From the NCBI GenBank assembly GCA_029582265.1, contig CM055823.1:1612001-1676000 (forward strand): a DNA stretch of 64,000 nucleotides, read 5' to 3'. The notes beneath the pieces were generated by a model. The model was not told where the DNA came from. It saw only the letters and a program-made list of their open reading frames with translations, and ran no database searches. Shown here in pieces: positions 53,936-63,477 of the stretch; within the stretch, counting starts at the first letter, position 1; every line of letters begins with the position of its first letter. The stretch is from Zoroaster sp. YZ-2022 (Eukaryota > Echinodermata > Asteroidea > Forcipulatida > Zoroasteridae). The translations under genes were made by a program, and so were the position numbers.

Positions 53936-54264
53936 GCCTACCCACAAAAGCTTGACCCAAAATAATTGTTTTAGCTATTCTAGAACAGGTAGTTGTACAC
54001 TTAGTCAATTACGGAGGAAATATTATGAATATTATTCCAAACTGATGAGCCAGTATGAAAAACATCAATTACAAAGACTGTACAATGTTGAATGTACAGT
54101 ACATCTATAGTCTACTCAGGTAGTGTGATCTGGTTGGAACCAGTGTGAACCAGATCTATTTCATTGAGTATAAGAATACTGCAGGTTTTTGTTAGTGCAA
54201 TCCTTATTTTAGTTAACTTTGTATAAATAGTTCAGAATTGCTTTGATTGTGATAAGATATGTGT
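53936..54264. other. Intergenic
   Basis: No recognised feature. Confidence 0.4.
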
Positions 54265-54431
54265 CTGGCTCTGGCAAAACCCTAAACTTGGACCCAATTT
54301 TCAAAAGTCAGATTTTGGTATAGTTTGATTCTCTAGATTTTCCTCTTTCATTTGATACCAGATTTGTAGAAAACAAAAAAAAATTCCCCCTGATTTCTAC
54401 AAATCTGGTATTAGGGTTTTGCCAGAGCCAG
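54265..54431. mobile_element. 167-bp MITE with two nested perfect inverted repeats
   Basis: Outer arms: CTGGCTCTGGCAAAACCCTA(A) at 54,265-54,285 and its exact complement at 54,411-54,431 (21 bp). Inner arms: ATACCAGATTTGTAGAAA at 54,355-54,372 and its exact complement at 54,394-54,411 (18 bp). No clear target duplication. Non-coding. Confidence 0.88.
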
Positions 54432-54849
54432 TCACCATATATATATATACCATGAGGATGTGAATGAGAAAGGAAACTGTATCACTAAATATGCAGAATT
54501 AGTGACGTTTTTTGTAGGTATCTGCTGTGTACAAATATCCGATTTCTGGTCTCCCCAAAATTGCTGGATCAATTGGAATTCTATGACCAGAAACCTTAGT
54601 AGTGAAAATGCATCCAATGTTATTCATGATAGGGTCCTTTTGCCATCAAGGAAGCGCTACGCATAAATGATCATTGATTGAGAGAAGAATGTGTTGTACG
54701 GTACCGTTGCATACACGCATAAAGTGTACGCACCGTGTTCACTTTTAACATGCACGTATGTATTGGTACTTCTTCCAGTTAATGATCTCTAGAGGAATTG
54801 GGTTGAATATAGGGGATTTTTATACTGCAGAGTGTCTTGAACCAAAAAG
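54432..54849. other. Intergenic
   Basis: A short TA microsatellite (54,437-54,449) and unrecognised sequence. A 68-codon frame is not supported. Confidence 0.4.
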
Positions 54850-55192
54850 TTTTCAGTGGCATAGCCAGTGGGGGGAAGGGGACAGAAATTTTCAGGGATA
54901 AAATAAGGATGTCAAAAATTTGGCAAAAGACAAGACAAACTGGAACAGAAAAAACCCCATTTATTTATACTCGGTACTTGTTTTTATACCACGATGTGAT
55001 TGTGTATTTTAGTTACTAATTTTCATTACAATTCCTGCAGCGTAAGTGAAGAGTAGGGCCTACACATGATGTCATGAAAGGTCATATGAGTACAAGTGTT
55101 ACTTAAACTTAAATACTCTGAACCTTAAAATAGGGACAAAAATGGCTTTTGCCCCCCAACCCCCACACTAAGAAGGCTGGCTATATGCCTGT
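54850..55192. mobile_element. Likely MITE (CAGTGGCATAGCCAGTGGGG)
   Basis: Starts with CAGTGGCATAGCCAGTGG and ends near GGCTGGCTATATGCCTG, an inverted terminus of the common CAGTGGCGTAGCCAGG type. No target duplication could be assigned with confidence. Confidence 0.5.
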
Positions 55193-55329
55193 ATGTTTTA
55201 GTGGTTGTTTTTAAATTAATTAAGCAACAGCACATCACATAATTTATCATTCATGGACAGCCATATTGGTTTGTCCCAGATAAATGCATGTGGCCAAACT
55301 ACGGCTGGAAGTATTTTTAATTTTTAATT

Positions 55330-55684
55330 TAATAATAATAATGTCGGGCATTTTAAAGCACTTTAAACAAGGTATCAAAGCGCTGTAATGTTATTACCCC
55401 TGCTCATCAGGTGCATAAATCATTCCAGAAACCATCTCAGCTCCCTGGGGAGTATACAGCTCAATTGCTGCCATTTCGTCGCATATGGGCTAATCAAACA
55501 CAAGAACCAACTCTGCCCTCACAGGCACCCATTTACTCCTGGGTGGAGAGAAGCATTTATGGTAAAGTGTCTTGCTCAAGGACACAAGTACCACGGTCGC
55601 AGTTGGGATTCGAACCCACATTCTGACGACTCGGCCATCAGAACACAAATCCGATGCACTAAACCGCTCGACCATGGCACTCCA
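55330..55684 (-). mobile_element. Complete tRNA-headed SINE with L2-like tail
   Basis: The head (ATGGTCGAGCGGTTTAGTGC, GTGGGTTCGAATCCCAACTG) and body match the other SINEs. The tail instead reads ATTACAGCGCTTTGATACCT then AAAGTGCTTTAAAATGCC before an ATT run, like the RGCGCTTTGA...AAGCGC 3' ends of L2-clade LINEs. Confidence 0.88.
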
Positions 55685-55942
55685 CTATTTGGTAATGGGA
55701 ATCGGCACAAATTGTTATTGCTTACAGGTAATATTAGTCTATTGTGATGATTTAAAAGTTACATATGTGACTGGACCACTTACAAAATGAGTTTTAAGGA
55801 ATTTGTTTTACTTTTTAGATTTAAAAAAAAAAGCCTTTATCATCTTCAATATATGCCATATGTCAATATCTTGTGAATTAAGACTTGTGGGGTGAAATAA
55901 AGTGACAATTACTACTAATTTGCATTGTGCAAAGTCATGATT
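55685..55942. other. Intergenic
   Basis: No recognised feature. Confidence 0.4.
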
Positions 55943-56255
55943 AACCTTCCTACTACAAGGGTCAAAATCAGTCAAAATGATGATATACTTGCCAAGGTAT
56001 ATCTAGTGCACTTAAAAATCGAACACTGTCAAACCTTAATGTGTAGTAAGTACATTTACAGGTCAAAATGAGTCGACCGTTTTTGACTGGTAAAAGCATT
56101 GTCTGGTATTGTTCAGGGTGGTCAAAATGACAGTAAAAAAACCAGTCAAAAATGCCCCTGCAGTACATTTAGGTCAACAGTTAAAACAGGCAGTTGACTG
56201 ATTTTGACCACCATAGCTACTTCCCACTAAAGTGCAGCTGGAGTAGGAAGTTTTT
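55943..56255. mobile_element. Likely MITE with GTCAAAATSA repeats
   Basis: Ends CCTTCCTACTACAAGGGTCA and, inverted, CTTCCTACTCCAGCTGCAC. Subterminal GGTCAAAATCAGTCAA occurs at both ends in opposite orientation, and GTCAAAATGA is repeated inside. Non-coding. Confidence 0.65.
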
Positions 56256-56647
56256 AAGGGCCTGTAACACTAACAAAGCTGTGGCTACATCAGATTCATT
56301 TTGTAAGATTATGTGGAATGATATTGCATTATTTTTACTAAATTAAAATTTTTGTTCTACTTAAGGTCAGAAGGGTTTTAAATATTTTAAGGTGATATTT
56401 TGCACATATTTATCAAAAGTTTGTTCTGTAGATTCCCATAGCATTATGTGGGTTAGAGTGAGTGATATACCAGCATTCTAATAATGATATATTTAATTGT
56501 TCAAATTTTTAAAATCTTTTACTATCACCTGAAAAACTGTCAATAATTAGAGAGCTGTTAGTTTTCGTATATATTTTTCCATAGAAAAGAGAAAATATAC
56601 TAAATCAACATCTATGAGGTAAAATGTATTTTAAATTATTATTAATA
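56256..56647. other. Intergenic
   Basis: AT-rich sequence; nothing recognised. Confidence 0.4.
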
Positions 56648-56800
56648 CACTCACTGGCCAAAAGTATTGCAACATGAATTTGTACGAGACATTGCCTAGA
56701 CGGATGGCCGCAATTATCAGGTCACGTGGTTACCCGACAAAGTATTGAAGGACTTTGTTTCCGAACAAGAACAGTAAAAAAGAACATTGACTTCAAAACA
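56648..56800. mobile_element. Solo Tc1-like terminus
   Basis: CACTCACTGGCCAAAAGTAT then TGCAACATG is the typical outer end of Tc1-like transposons, followed by about 120 bp of interior-like sequence (GGATGGCCGCAATTATCAGG). The other end was not found, so it is a truncated remnant. Confidence 0.6.
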
Positions 56801-57108
56801 CAGGCACTTTCAAGAAGTCTTAAGTAGTGTAAATAAAATAAAATAAATTATTGTAACACAGTTCTCCAAACTGAACTTTGGTGTGAATTTCAATGTATAT
56901 AAGTCTCATTCCTCGCAAGTTATTATTTAATTATTTCAAGGATATGTAATTGTATACTGTTTACCAATAATGTGCCTTGATATTTGCTGTAGTACAGCAG
57001 TAATTCAATTGTTTTCATTTTAATAAACTTCAAACTTGGAGCCTTAAAAATGTTGGTAGGTGGTACTTTATTTGTAATGTGTGATTGTCTGATCAGAGAA
57101 GCCAAGTA

Positions 57109-57310
57109 GGCTTGGGGACGATAACATGATATCAAATATCGCAAAACCTATTTTTTGTTCGATTATGATATTGAGAACCTTTTGAAGTTATTGAGATATC
57201 AGCAAATCGCGATTAAAAAAAAAAGCGATTGTGAGCAGAGTCAGAAATTCCATGGAAGCAAAATACAATATATCGTGGATGAAAAAAAAAATCGATATCG
57301 CCCAAGCCGA
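57109..57310. mobile_element. ~200-bp MITE (GGCTTGGGCGATA termini)
   Basis: Starts GGCTTGGGGACGATAACATG and ends ATCGATATCGCCCAAGCC, inverted counterparts around GGCTTGGG-GATA. Subterminal GATATC/CGATT motifs repeat. No target duplication was resolved. Confidence 0.7.
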
Positions 57311-57559
57311 GTCACTGCAAAGGCACAAATTTGGTAAATTATTCTCTTGGGCAAGGATCTATCATTCCAATTAGATTACAGTTTATCTATAATCCACCTG
57401 GATGTACACATTTTCCCTCCCCACCTTGTGCCCATCCCCACAGGTACAATGGGTACAGCATTGGTATTGGCAGAAGTATGCTTGCTTTATTTGAATAATG
57501 ACATGCATGCCACAACTTAAAGCTTATTACATTTGTCGTTATTTAAGGCAAAAAAAAAA

Positions 57560-57851
57560 AGTCTCTGGTCGGCTTCAAAATCGGCGCATTGACGCATCTT
57601 TTTTCTTTTTTTTGTCAACAGGGAAATATGCGGGGACCATATTTCCCATATACATGGTGGCTAAGAGAGGCCTCACAAATCTAGCAAACGTTCATACCCC
57701 TATGTGAAAAAATCGTTTTAAAGCACAGTACGGCAGAATTCCAATCAATCCAATAATTTTGGCTGCAATTGGACATCATTTCATAGCAAAAAGAAAATTA
57801 AAAATCCTGACGCGTGGGTCTGAGACGACGTGAGCGGAGACCAGAAACCCT
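57560..57851. mobile_element. Likely MITE (TCTCTGGTC / GACCAGAAA)
   Basis: Ends GTCTCTGGTCGGCTTCAAAA and, inverted, TTTCTGGTCTCCGCTCACG. The right end matches the solo terminus at about 42,598. Non-coding; target duplication not clear. Confidence 0.5.
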
Positions 57852-57999
57852 TTATTTTGGCCTAACCAAGAAAATTATGAAAATGCATTCAGATTTTTTT
57901 CAATCGTTGAATATTCTAACATGGAAAGAGTACTCTTTTCAGTAAACTACTAAAAAAATATTGGCAATATTTTCACTTCTTAACCCTCCTATAGGTTTA

Positions 58000-58175
58000 A
58001 CACTCAAAGACACTCAAAATTTGTATGTCTCTCTTAACCCATTGACTTTGTGCAGTGCACTCAAATACATGCAAACACATGTGGCTGTGTGATAGGAGGT
58101 CAAACCCAAAGACACTCAAAATTTGTATGTAACTCCCAACCCATTGACTTTGTGCAGTGCACAAAGGTCAAACCA
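58000..58175. repeat. Direct repeat of ~75 bp
   Basis: AAAGACACTCAAAATTTGTA, TGTCTCTCTTAACCCATTGA (variant TAACTCCCAACCCATTGA) and CTTTGTGCAGTGCAC occur at about 58,006-58,070 and 58,108-58,163. Non-coding. Confidence 0.75.
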
Positions 58176-58312
58176 AAACCACTGACAGTACATACACAGC
58201 TCTGTGTGACTCTGGTTTGACCTACCAATTGGCAATGCAACCAAAAATACTCAAGTGAGCGTCTGTGGGTGCCGTGCTAACTGGGCCAAATTTCAGCCTG
58301 GGCATAGGAGGG

Positions 58313-58952
58313 TTAATGGGGCAATATCGTCACAATCAACAGGGTATGGTATCAGAGAGTGCTAGTTTTAGATTAACTCAGTGACAGAAAATAAGACCCC
58401 ATATGATAAGGTCATATGTGACCCGCTCTGTGAAAAAGGGTGACATGTCGCACCATGCGCTTACATGTAATGGGCGATGAAATGTTGAGAGGGTGTTTTT
58501 TTCTTTAACATCTGATTTTTGGTTATGTTTTTTACATCATTAGGATCTAAATTTTCTTAACATGTTTACATAAACGTCAATTTCAATCAATAAAATATTA
58601 TTGTGAGTACTTTGTTTCAAATATATCATTTGTTTTCATTTTCCTAACACTAAATTGTGTTAATTATGCACATTAGCGATTATTAAAAATGCCATATCTC
58701 CATAATGCAATATGCTACACACATCTAACATATACCAAATTAAAGCTGATTATGTATTCTTTCCAGCTACATAGAAATGTATATTTGTCAAATTTATGCC
58801 TTGTGACTCATTTTCACAGAGCGGGTCACATATTACCATTGCTGCTTCATAAATGAGCCAGTAATTTTCAGTCACCGTGTTCATCTTAAACTGGGACACC
58901 GATTCCATGCCCTAATGAAAGTCTGCTCTTATCGTGACAATACTGTCCCTTT
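58313..58952. mobile_element. TTAA-type MITE opened by another MITE
   Basis: Outer ends GGGGCAATATCGTCACAATC and, inverted, AAAGGGACAGTATTGTCACG match the element at 41,392-41,607. It is split by the insertion at 58,415-58,832. Confidence 0.75.
58415..58832. mobile_element. MITE with 22-bp perfect termini (TATGTGACCCGCTCTG)
   Basis: TATGTGACCCGCTCTGTGAA at 58,415 and its exact complement ending at 58,832, perfect over 22 bp. The interior is AT-rich and non-coding. It is inserted inside another MITE, giving a relative age order. Confidence 0.88.
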
Positions 58953-59188
58953 CAAAAAAATGTTAATTAGTTAATTATTTAACTGAGTGAGAAAACAGTA
59001 CAAATCCAACAGTGCCAACAATGTTGAGCTTTCAGTAATATTTAAATAGATTAAACTTACAACTATTTATTGAAAACTGCAAACCAAACGTGTTCTGAAG
59101 AAAGTTCTTGGATTTGTAGAAGCATCCCTTTCAGATAAATCTGTCTAATCTTTGTAGGGAATTGAAGAAAATTGAGGGATGTTTGTCT
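58953..59188 (-). other. NDUFAF1 3' UTR and flank
   Basis: Sequence downstream of the NDUFAF1 stop on the minus strand. It contains a minus-strand AATAAA at 59,066-59,071, about 118 nt after the stop codon. Confidence 0.6.
59066..59071 (-). promoter_or_regulatory. Candidate poly(A) signal of NDUFAF1
   Basis: TTTATT on + (AATAAA on -), the nearest canonical hexamer after the NDUFAF1 stop codon. Confidence 0.5.
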
Positions 59189-59389
59189 TTACTTGTACAG
59201 TTCAGACATAAATTCCTCTGTGTGTGTGGCATCGTAGCATGCCGAGATAGAGTCTATTTCCAAGGCAAATTCCCCATCGATGGCATCAGCCATTGTCAGT
59301 CCGATAGAGTTGACCATCTCCAGATCAACTGCCGCCTGTTTGTCCTGGATACGCCCTCGGCTGGACAAGAAGAACTTGGAAAAAGGGAT
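59189..59389 (-). CDS. NDUFAF1: NDUFAF1 (CIA30) terminal exon
   Basis: Acceptor GGGATATCCCAACAG-like (AACAG/ATCC), then 66 codons and stop, entered in phase 0: IPFSKFFLSSRGRIQDKQAA, VDLEMVNSIGLTMADAIDGE, FALEIDSISACYDATHTEEF. This is the C-terminal part of the CIA30 domain, matching IPFSKFF.S.RGRI.D.Q, IGFT.AD..DG.F.LEIDFI and D..HTEEF of human NDUFAF1. The human protein has a slightly longer C-terminal tail. The frame is clean, and codon use is more GC-rich than the surroundings. Confidence 0.95.
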   Translation of the reverse strand: MPFSKFFLSSRGRIQDKQAAVDLEMVNSIGLTMADAIDGEFALEIDSISACYDATHTEEFMSELYK

Positions 59390-59470
59390 CTGTTGGGATA
59401 TCAAAAAAAGACACTTGAAAGTCAGATTTCTATCCAACTATGTTGGTGGAATTGAAAATGACATAGTAAT

Positions 59471-59835
59471 TTAACCCTAACTCCCTAGGCCCATTTGCTT
59501 ACGCATAACCCGAATCCTCCAAAATCCTTCAGTAGTAAAGCAAGCACATGACATGTATGCACACATGTGTTTCTAATCTGTGATACATGTACATGACCAG
59601 GGACCCTCCCTACATGCATGGAGCAATAAACAGTGTTCACTGACACAAGCATTGACCTTGTAATCACTACAACAAACGTGGATGTACATGTACCATGGAA
59701 AGGCAAGTATGCCTAATACCCTCAATCCTCCAAAATCCTTCACTTTAGCAATGAACATGTAGCATGTAACCTCAATCCTTCAAAATCCTTCACTTTAGCA
59801 AAGAGGATTTTGGAGGATTTGGGAAGGTTAGGGTT
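59471..59835 (-). mobile_element. TTAA-ended MITE (TTAACCCTAAC), copy 3
   Basis: In the last NDUFAF1 intron. Starts TTAACCCTAACTCCCTAGGC and ends GGGAAGGTTAGGGTT (the final AA is lost). It carries the shared 73-codon frame on the minus strand (59,485-59,706). Direct repeats CCTCAATCCTNCAAAATCC lie near the right end. Confidence 0.8.
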
Positions 59836-59988
59836 GTACAAAAAAATAATATCCCTAAGTTTGACACTTCTAACAAAGTACGTTTACATAAGGCCAATAA
59901 CTACTATTTTGCATTTATACTACAGGTCCTTTAGGTTGGTAAGCAGTTTGCAACAGCTAATTCTCTATTTATTACAGTACGTTCAGGT

Positions 59989-60999
59989 TAAGCCTGCAAC
60001 GGTTACACGGTTAACCGACCGTTCAAACGGTTACACGGTTACGTTTTTCCGGTTCGGTTAACCTTAATCTATTTTTTTTAAATCGACCCTTCCATTTTTG
60101 GAGCGTAGTACGCGAAGAAGACATCAATCAAGTTGCGGGCGAGCAAAAACAAATCCCGATCTTTTGAAGATTAGACCGAGAACGCGGGTGACAAAGTACC
60201 AGACGCTTGCTTTGTCTAGAATGCCGCGTGTTTGTAATTGCCCTTTCTCCTTGAATGGCGTCTTTGTAGTTGCATTTCTTAGAAGAAACTATAGCGCAAG
60301 TGGCATTTTGTTACCGCTTAATTTGTCTTCAAACATCAAAGGGTGGACGGCGGAACCGGCATTGAATACCGCTGACCTAGATATAAACAGTCCAGGTGTG
60401 CATAAATACTGTGCACGCGCTGGACATGTGCATTCTATAGACAGGTACTAGACAGTACTAGACCACGGTCGTACGTGACGGCATCGTGAGTGGTTAGATT
60501 TGGGCATGGGCTAAACCACTTTGGCCAATGGGGTTTGGGCGGACGGATAAACAATGGATATCTTTCACGCGCTACACCTGTGCATCATGATTGGTTCTTT
60601 TTGGGCGCGGGCTGTCAACGATGTTGGCTGAGAGCCAATGGGGCAGGGGCTAGGTAATCTCCGTACACAATACTTCCCATACGCTCGTCTGTTACGCATA
60701 CGCACGCATTTCAGTCTTCAAGAGTGAATTTTGGCATCGTTTGTCGGCGCTTGTATAGGGCAGGGAATGTTCTTCACCTGTTCTTGATACGTGTATATCA
60801 TTTTTGTTTGCGATTACGATCTTTAAATTAGCGATGTTTGAACAATATCTGCCGTTCACGTGGTAACAAATAAGATTATGAACAAACTTCCCGAGACTTT
60901 TTTTTCCTTTGTTTTTCTTTGAACGTCGGTTACGGTTAACCGTAACCGCAAAACATACGGTTACACGGATAATTTTAAAACCGCAAACTTGCAGGCTTA
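59989..60999. mobile_element. hAT non-autonomous element, 8-bp duplication
   Basis: 1,011 bp flanked by GTTCAGGT on both sides (59,981-59,988 and 61,000-61,007). Termini TAAGCCTGCAACGG and, inverted, TAAGCCTGCAAGTTTG, with subterminal repeats of CGGTTACACGGTTAACCG type at both ends. The interior is unusually GC-rich for the region and has a 117-codon frame without a recognised domain. Inserted in the last NDUFAF1 intron. Confidence 0.92.
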
Positions 61000-61297
61000 G
61001 TTCAGGTTAAAGCTATTTAACACTATTGGCAATCTAAATTGCTGCGTAACTCATCTGAAAGTATTCTTACTTTCTTCGGATCAAAACATTAAAAGATTCA
61101 GCTTATTTACACTATGTTGTTACCGAGAAAATAATGAAAATGCATTAAGATTTGTTGAATTCATTCGGTCTCTGGAGGACAAAACTGATTTCAAGGGATG
61201 TTTCATACCGTCATAAACTTTACACCAAGTTAGTTCCTTGTAAATGTGTGATCATTTTTGTTTGAGAAAGAGGGATTAAAGCCAAACGGCATGATTT

Positions 61298-61546
61298 TTA
61301 ACCCTAACCACCACCATATCCTGCAAAATCCTCCAAGGGGCACTTTTTGGGAAAATCTCAGCACTGTTGGAAACTGGTACTTTCACCTCTTCAAATGGGG
61401 CAAAATTACTACCTGGCAAGAAGTACAGGCCATAAGTGCTGAATATGAAAGATCAATGAAAATGCATGGTGCATTTTGAAGTGCACTGATGGATTTTGGA
61501 GGATTCAGGAAAGTTCCTAGCCAGAGTACCCAGGGGTTTAGGTTAA
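61298..61546. mobile_element. Diverged short copy of the TTAACCCTAAC family
   Basis: Starts TTAACCCTAACCACCACC and ends AGGGGTTTAGGTTAA. It shares CAAAATCCTCCAA and its complement near the ends but has a different interior. Located in the last NDUFAF1 intron. Confidence 0.6.
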
Positions 61547-61803
61547 GATACAAATATGATCCCCTAGCATTTAAGGTACATGTACAAAGAAAGTTGTAGC
61601 ACTGATTTTCTTCTCATACTACAGTCAAACCTGTGTCAAGTGGCCACACGAGACAATGAAAAATGGCCACACTGAACAGGTGGCCACTATGTGCAGGTTT
61701 TTAAATAGTACGGTATAATGTGGTGGGGGGGGGGGGGGCGCTACTCATGGCCCTGGTTTTTTCCTGATTTCAACCCTTTTCAATCCAATAATATTATGCT
61801 CAC
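61547..61803. other. NDUFAF1 intron segment with element terminus
   Basis: 61,620-61,700 (ACAGTCAAACCTGTGTCAAG, repeated GTGGCCAC) resembles a common invertebrate MITE end. A run of 16 G is at about 61,723-61,738. No coding content. Confidence 0.5.
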
Positions 61804-61989
61804 AGAGACATCCTGCCAATAAGGCCCACCCCGAGTGAACAAGAAGTAACTCCAGATATCGTCATGGTAATCAGTGAAGTAACCCTCGGTCATTATGTTA
61901 ACCATGTATGCCCGTCCGTCGCCCCGTAGACGCAAGTTGAGCGAGTTGAAAGCAGTCAGGTCCATGTGCTTTTTGCGGTTGAATGATCC
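61804..61989 (-). CDS. NDUFAF1: NDUFAF1 (CIA30) middle exon
   Basis: A 186-nt exon (62 codons, phase 0 to phase 0) between acceptor TTGCTCTTGCAG and donor GTGAGC. It reads GSFNRKKHMDLTAFNSLNLR, LRGDGRAYMVNIMTEGYFTD, YHDDIWSYFLFTRGGPYWQD, VS. The matches SFN.RK, FN.L.LR.RGDGR...VNI and YSYF.FTRGGPYWQ.V are the most conserved part of CIA30 domains (a galactose-binding-like fold). It joins without shift to IPFSKFF of the next exon. Confidence 0.97.
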
Positions 61990-62074
61990 CTGCAAGAGCA
62001 ACAGAGCAAAGAATGACATTTTATATTTTACATTGTAAAACGAGAATACACAAATTAAAATAACAAGATAATAT

Positions 62075-62366
62075 ACTACTCAAAACAATTTAGGGAACAC
62101 CGGAATAATCTCAGTTAAAGCAAGATAATTTATTTCAGATAAACACAATGTTTCACAGAATTGATGAGAAACAACTGCACAATGAAACAGATGATAAAGG
62201 ATGCATGTAGTGATTACACATTTCATGACATGACTACTGAAAGAGAGAGGGGGTTGCAAATGAAAATCCCGGTTCATGGAACATTTCAATAACGGGTGTG
62301 ACCACCTCTTGCAGTAAATCCGGTGTTCCCTAAATTGTTTTGTTCCCTAAATTGTTTTGAGTAGTA
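62075..62366. mobile_element. Tc1/mariner-type MITE, TA target, in NDUFAF1 intron 1
   Basis: Ends CTACTCAAAACAATTTAGGG and its complement (CCCTAAATTGTTTTGAGTAG), each next to TA. The right end has a 17-bp tandem duplication (TTCCCTAAATTGTTTTG). The interior GTGTGACCACCTCTTGCAGT resembles a piece of Tc1-like transposase gene read on the complementary strand. Confidence 0.8.
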
Positions 62367-62599
62367 TATATTAATTATGAAGTCAAATGTCCCACAATTG
62401 CACTTGTATAAAAAGGGCATAAATCTTTTTCAAACATATTTTAGTAATTTATAATGTAATAATGCAATATATTGTTTCATTTGAATAAAATCTTTGAAAA
62501 GAAATAACTTTTATGTCATTGCATAACATTAGTTTTCTGAATTTATCTTCAAATCATTTTACATTTTTGTTCTCAGTCTCTAATTATGTCAAAACTTAC

Positions 62600-63067
62600 A
62601 AACTGTTGTCTTGTCTTCAGAGAACAGTAACCACTCCTGGCTGTTTCCCCGTCGCGCGGGACTGTTGTGCACAACTCCCCATGAAATAAGAGTTTATTAT
62701 TGCGGCTTTCGGCTATACTGGCCCAACTGCTGCCACCTATGGTCTGGTCTGTTTGAACCTGTAAGCCCTTAAAGCTGTCTTTGCCTGCAAAGTGCCACAG
62801 GATACGAGAAGTGTCAAACATCGTGTCCAAATTCGAGCAGCGGAGTTTGTCGTATATCTCCTGGCTGAACAACTGGACGTTTCGCTTCCAAAACTTGGAG
62901 TAGGGTTCCTTCTCGTCACGCGAGTCTCCGCTCTGGCTTTGCTTATGTCGACGATGCACCAAGGAAGGTGCTGTACTCCGACTCGCCAGAAGAGTTCCAC
63001 GATTGCCCAGTAAAAGTCTAGTTCTTGATGCACACTGAATGAACAATGTACCCTTGAAGGAATTCAT
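62600..63067 (-). CDS. NDUFAF1: NDUFAF1 (CIA30) first coding exon
   Basis: Complex I intermediate-associated protein 30, a mitochondrial chaperone for assembly of the membrane arm of NADH dehydrogenase. 156 codons from ATG at 63,067 (context AACAAAATGA) to donor TTT/GTAAGT. An upstream in-frame TTG at 63,076 is preceded by TCTGCAG, which may be a 5' UTR splice acceptor. Residues 1-47 are basic and free of Asp/Glu (Arg at 15, 17, 23, 30, 39, 40), a typical mitochondrial presequence. The CIA30 domain starts near residue 89 (ILWHFAGKDSFKGLQ, DQTIGGSS) and continues with GETARSGYCSL. With the other exons the protein is about 284 aa (human 327). Confidence 0.95.
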
Positions 63068-63477
63068 TTTGTTCAACTGCAGAACGTAAAACAGACGACT
63101 TAGAGGCTACATTCGTAGGAAAAGTCTCACAAAAGACATCGAAATCCTAAATCTCAGTGTAGCCTTCTGAAAAGCCTCCAGTTGAGTCGTCTCAGATATG
63201 ATCTACGATGAATCTAGAATATGACAAATAAAGAATAAATTGTAATGTATTTACTAATACACTTGTGGCACTACATTGTTTTTTACTGCTCATGAATACT
63301 GAGGCTATTCACCACTACATGTATACAGGTCAAGGGTCACTCTATGTTTTAAAACAGTTTCTTCCAATATGTCATTCTTAATTTATAGCTTACATTCCCA
63401 CATTAAATAACTCCACACCACTTAAATTTACAATGATTGTGAGTGTTCCGATTGTGAGTGTTCCGATTGCGAGTTCC
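63068..63477. other. NDUFAF1 5' flank / possible promoter region
   Basis: Upstream side of NDUFAF1. A splice-acceptor-like TCTGCAG sits just before the start codon. No TATA box or other core promoter element was recognised. Near 63,432 a 16-bp phrase (GATTGTGAGTGTTCC) is duplicated in tandem. Confidence 0.4.

Noticed and set aside
57446..57480. Small exon-like segment after CCATCCCCACAG reading YNGYSIGIGR
   Set aside because: Too short, no convincing donor, no neighbouring exon and no recognised family.
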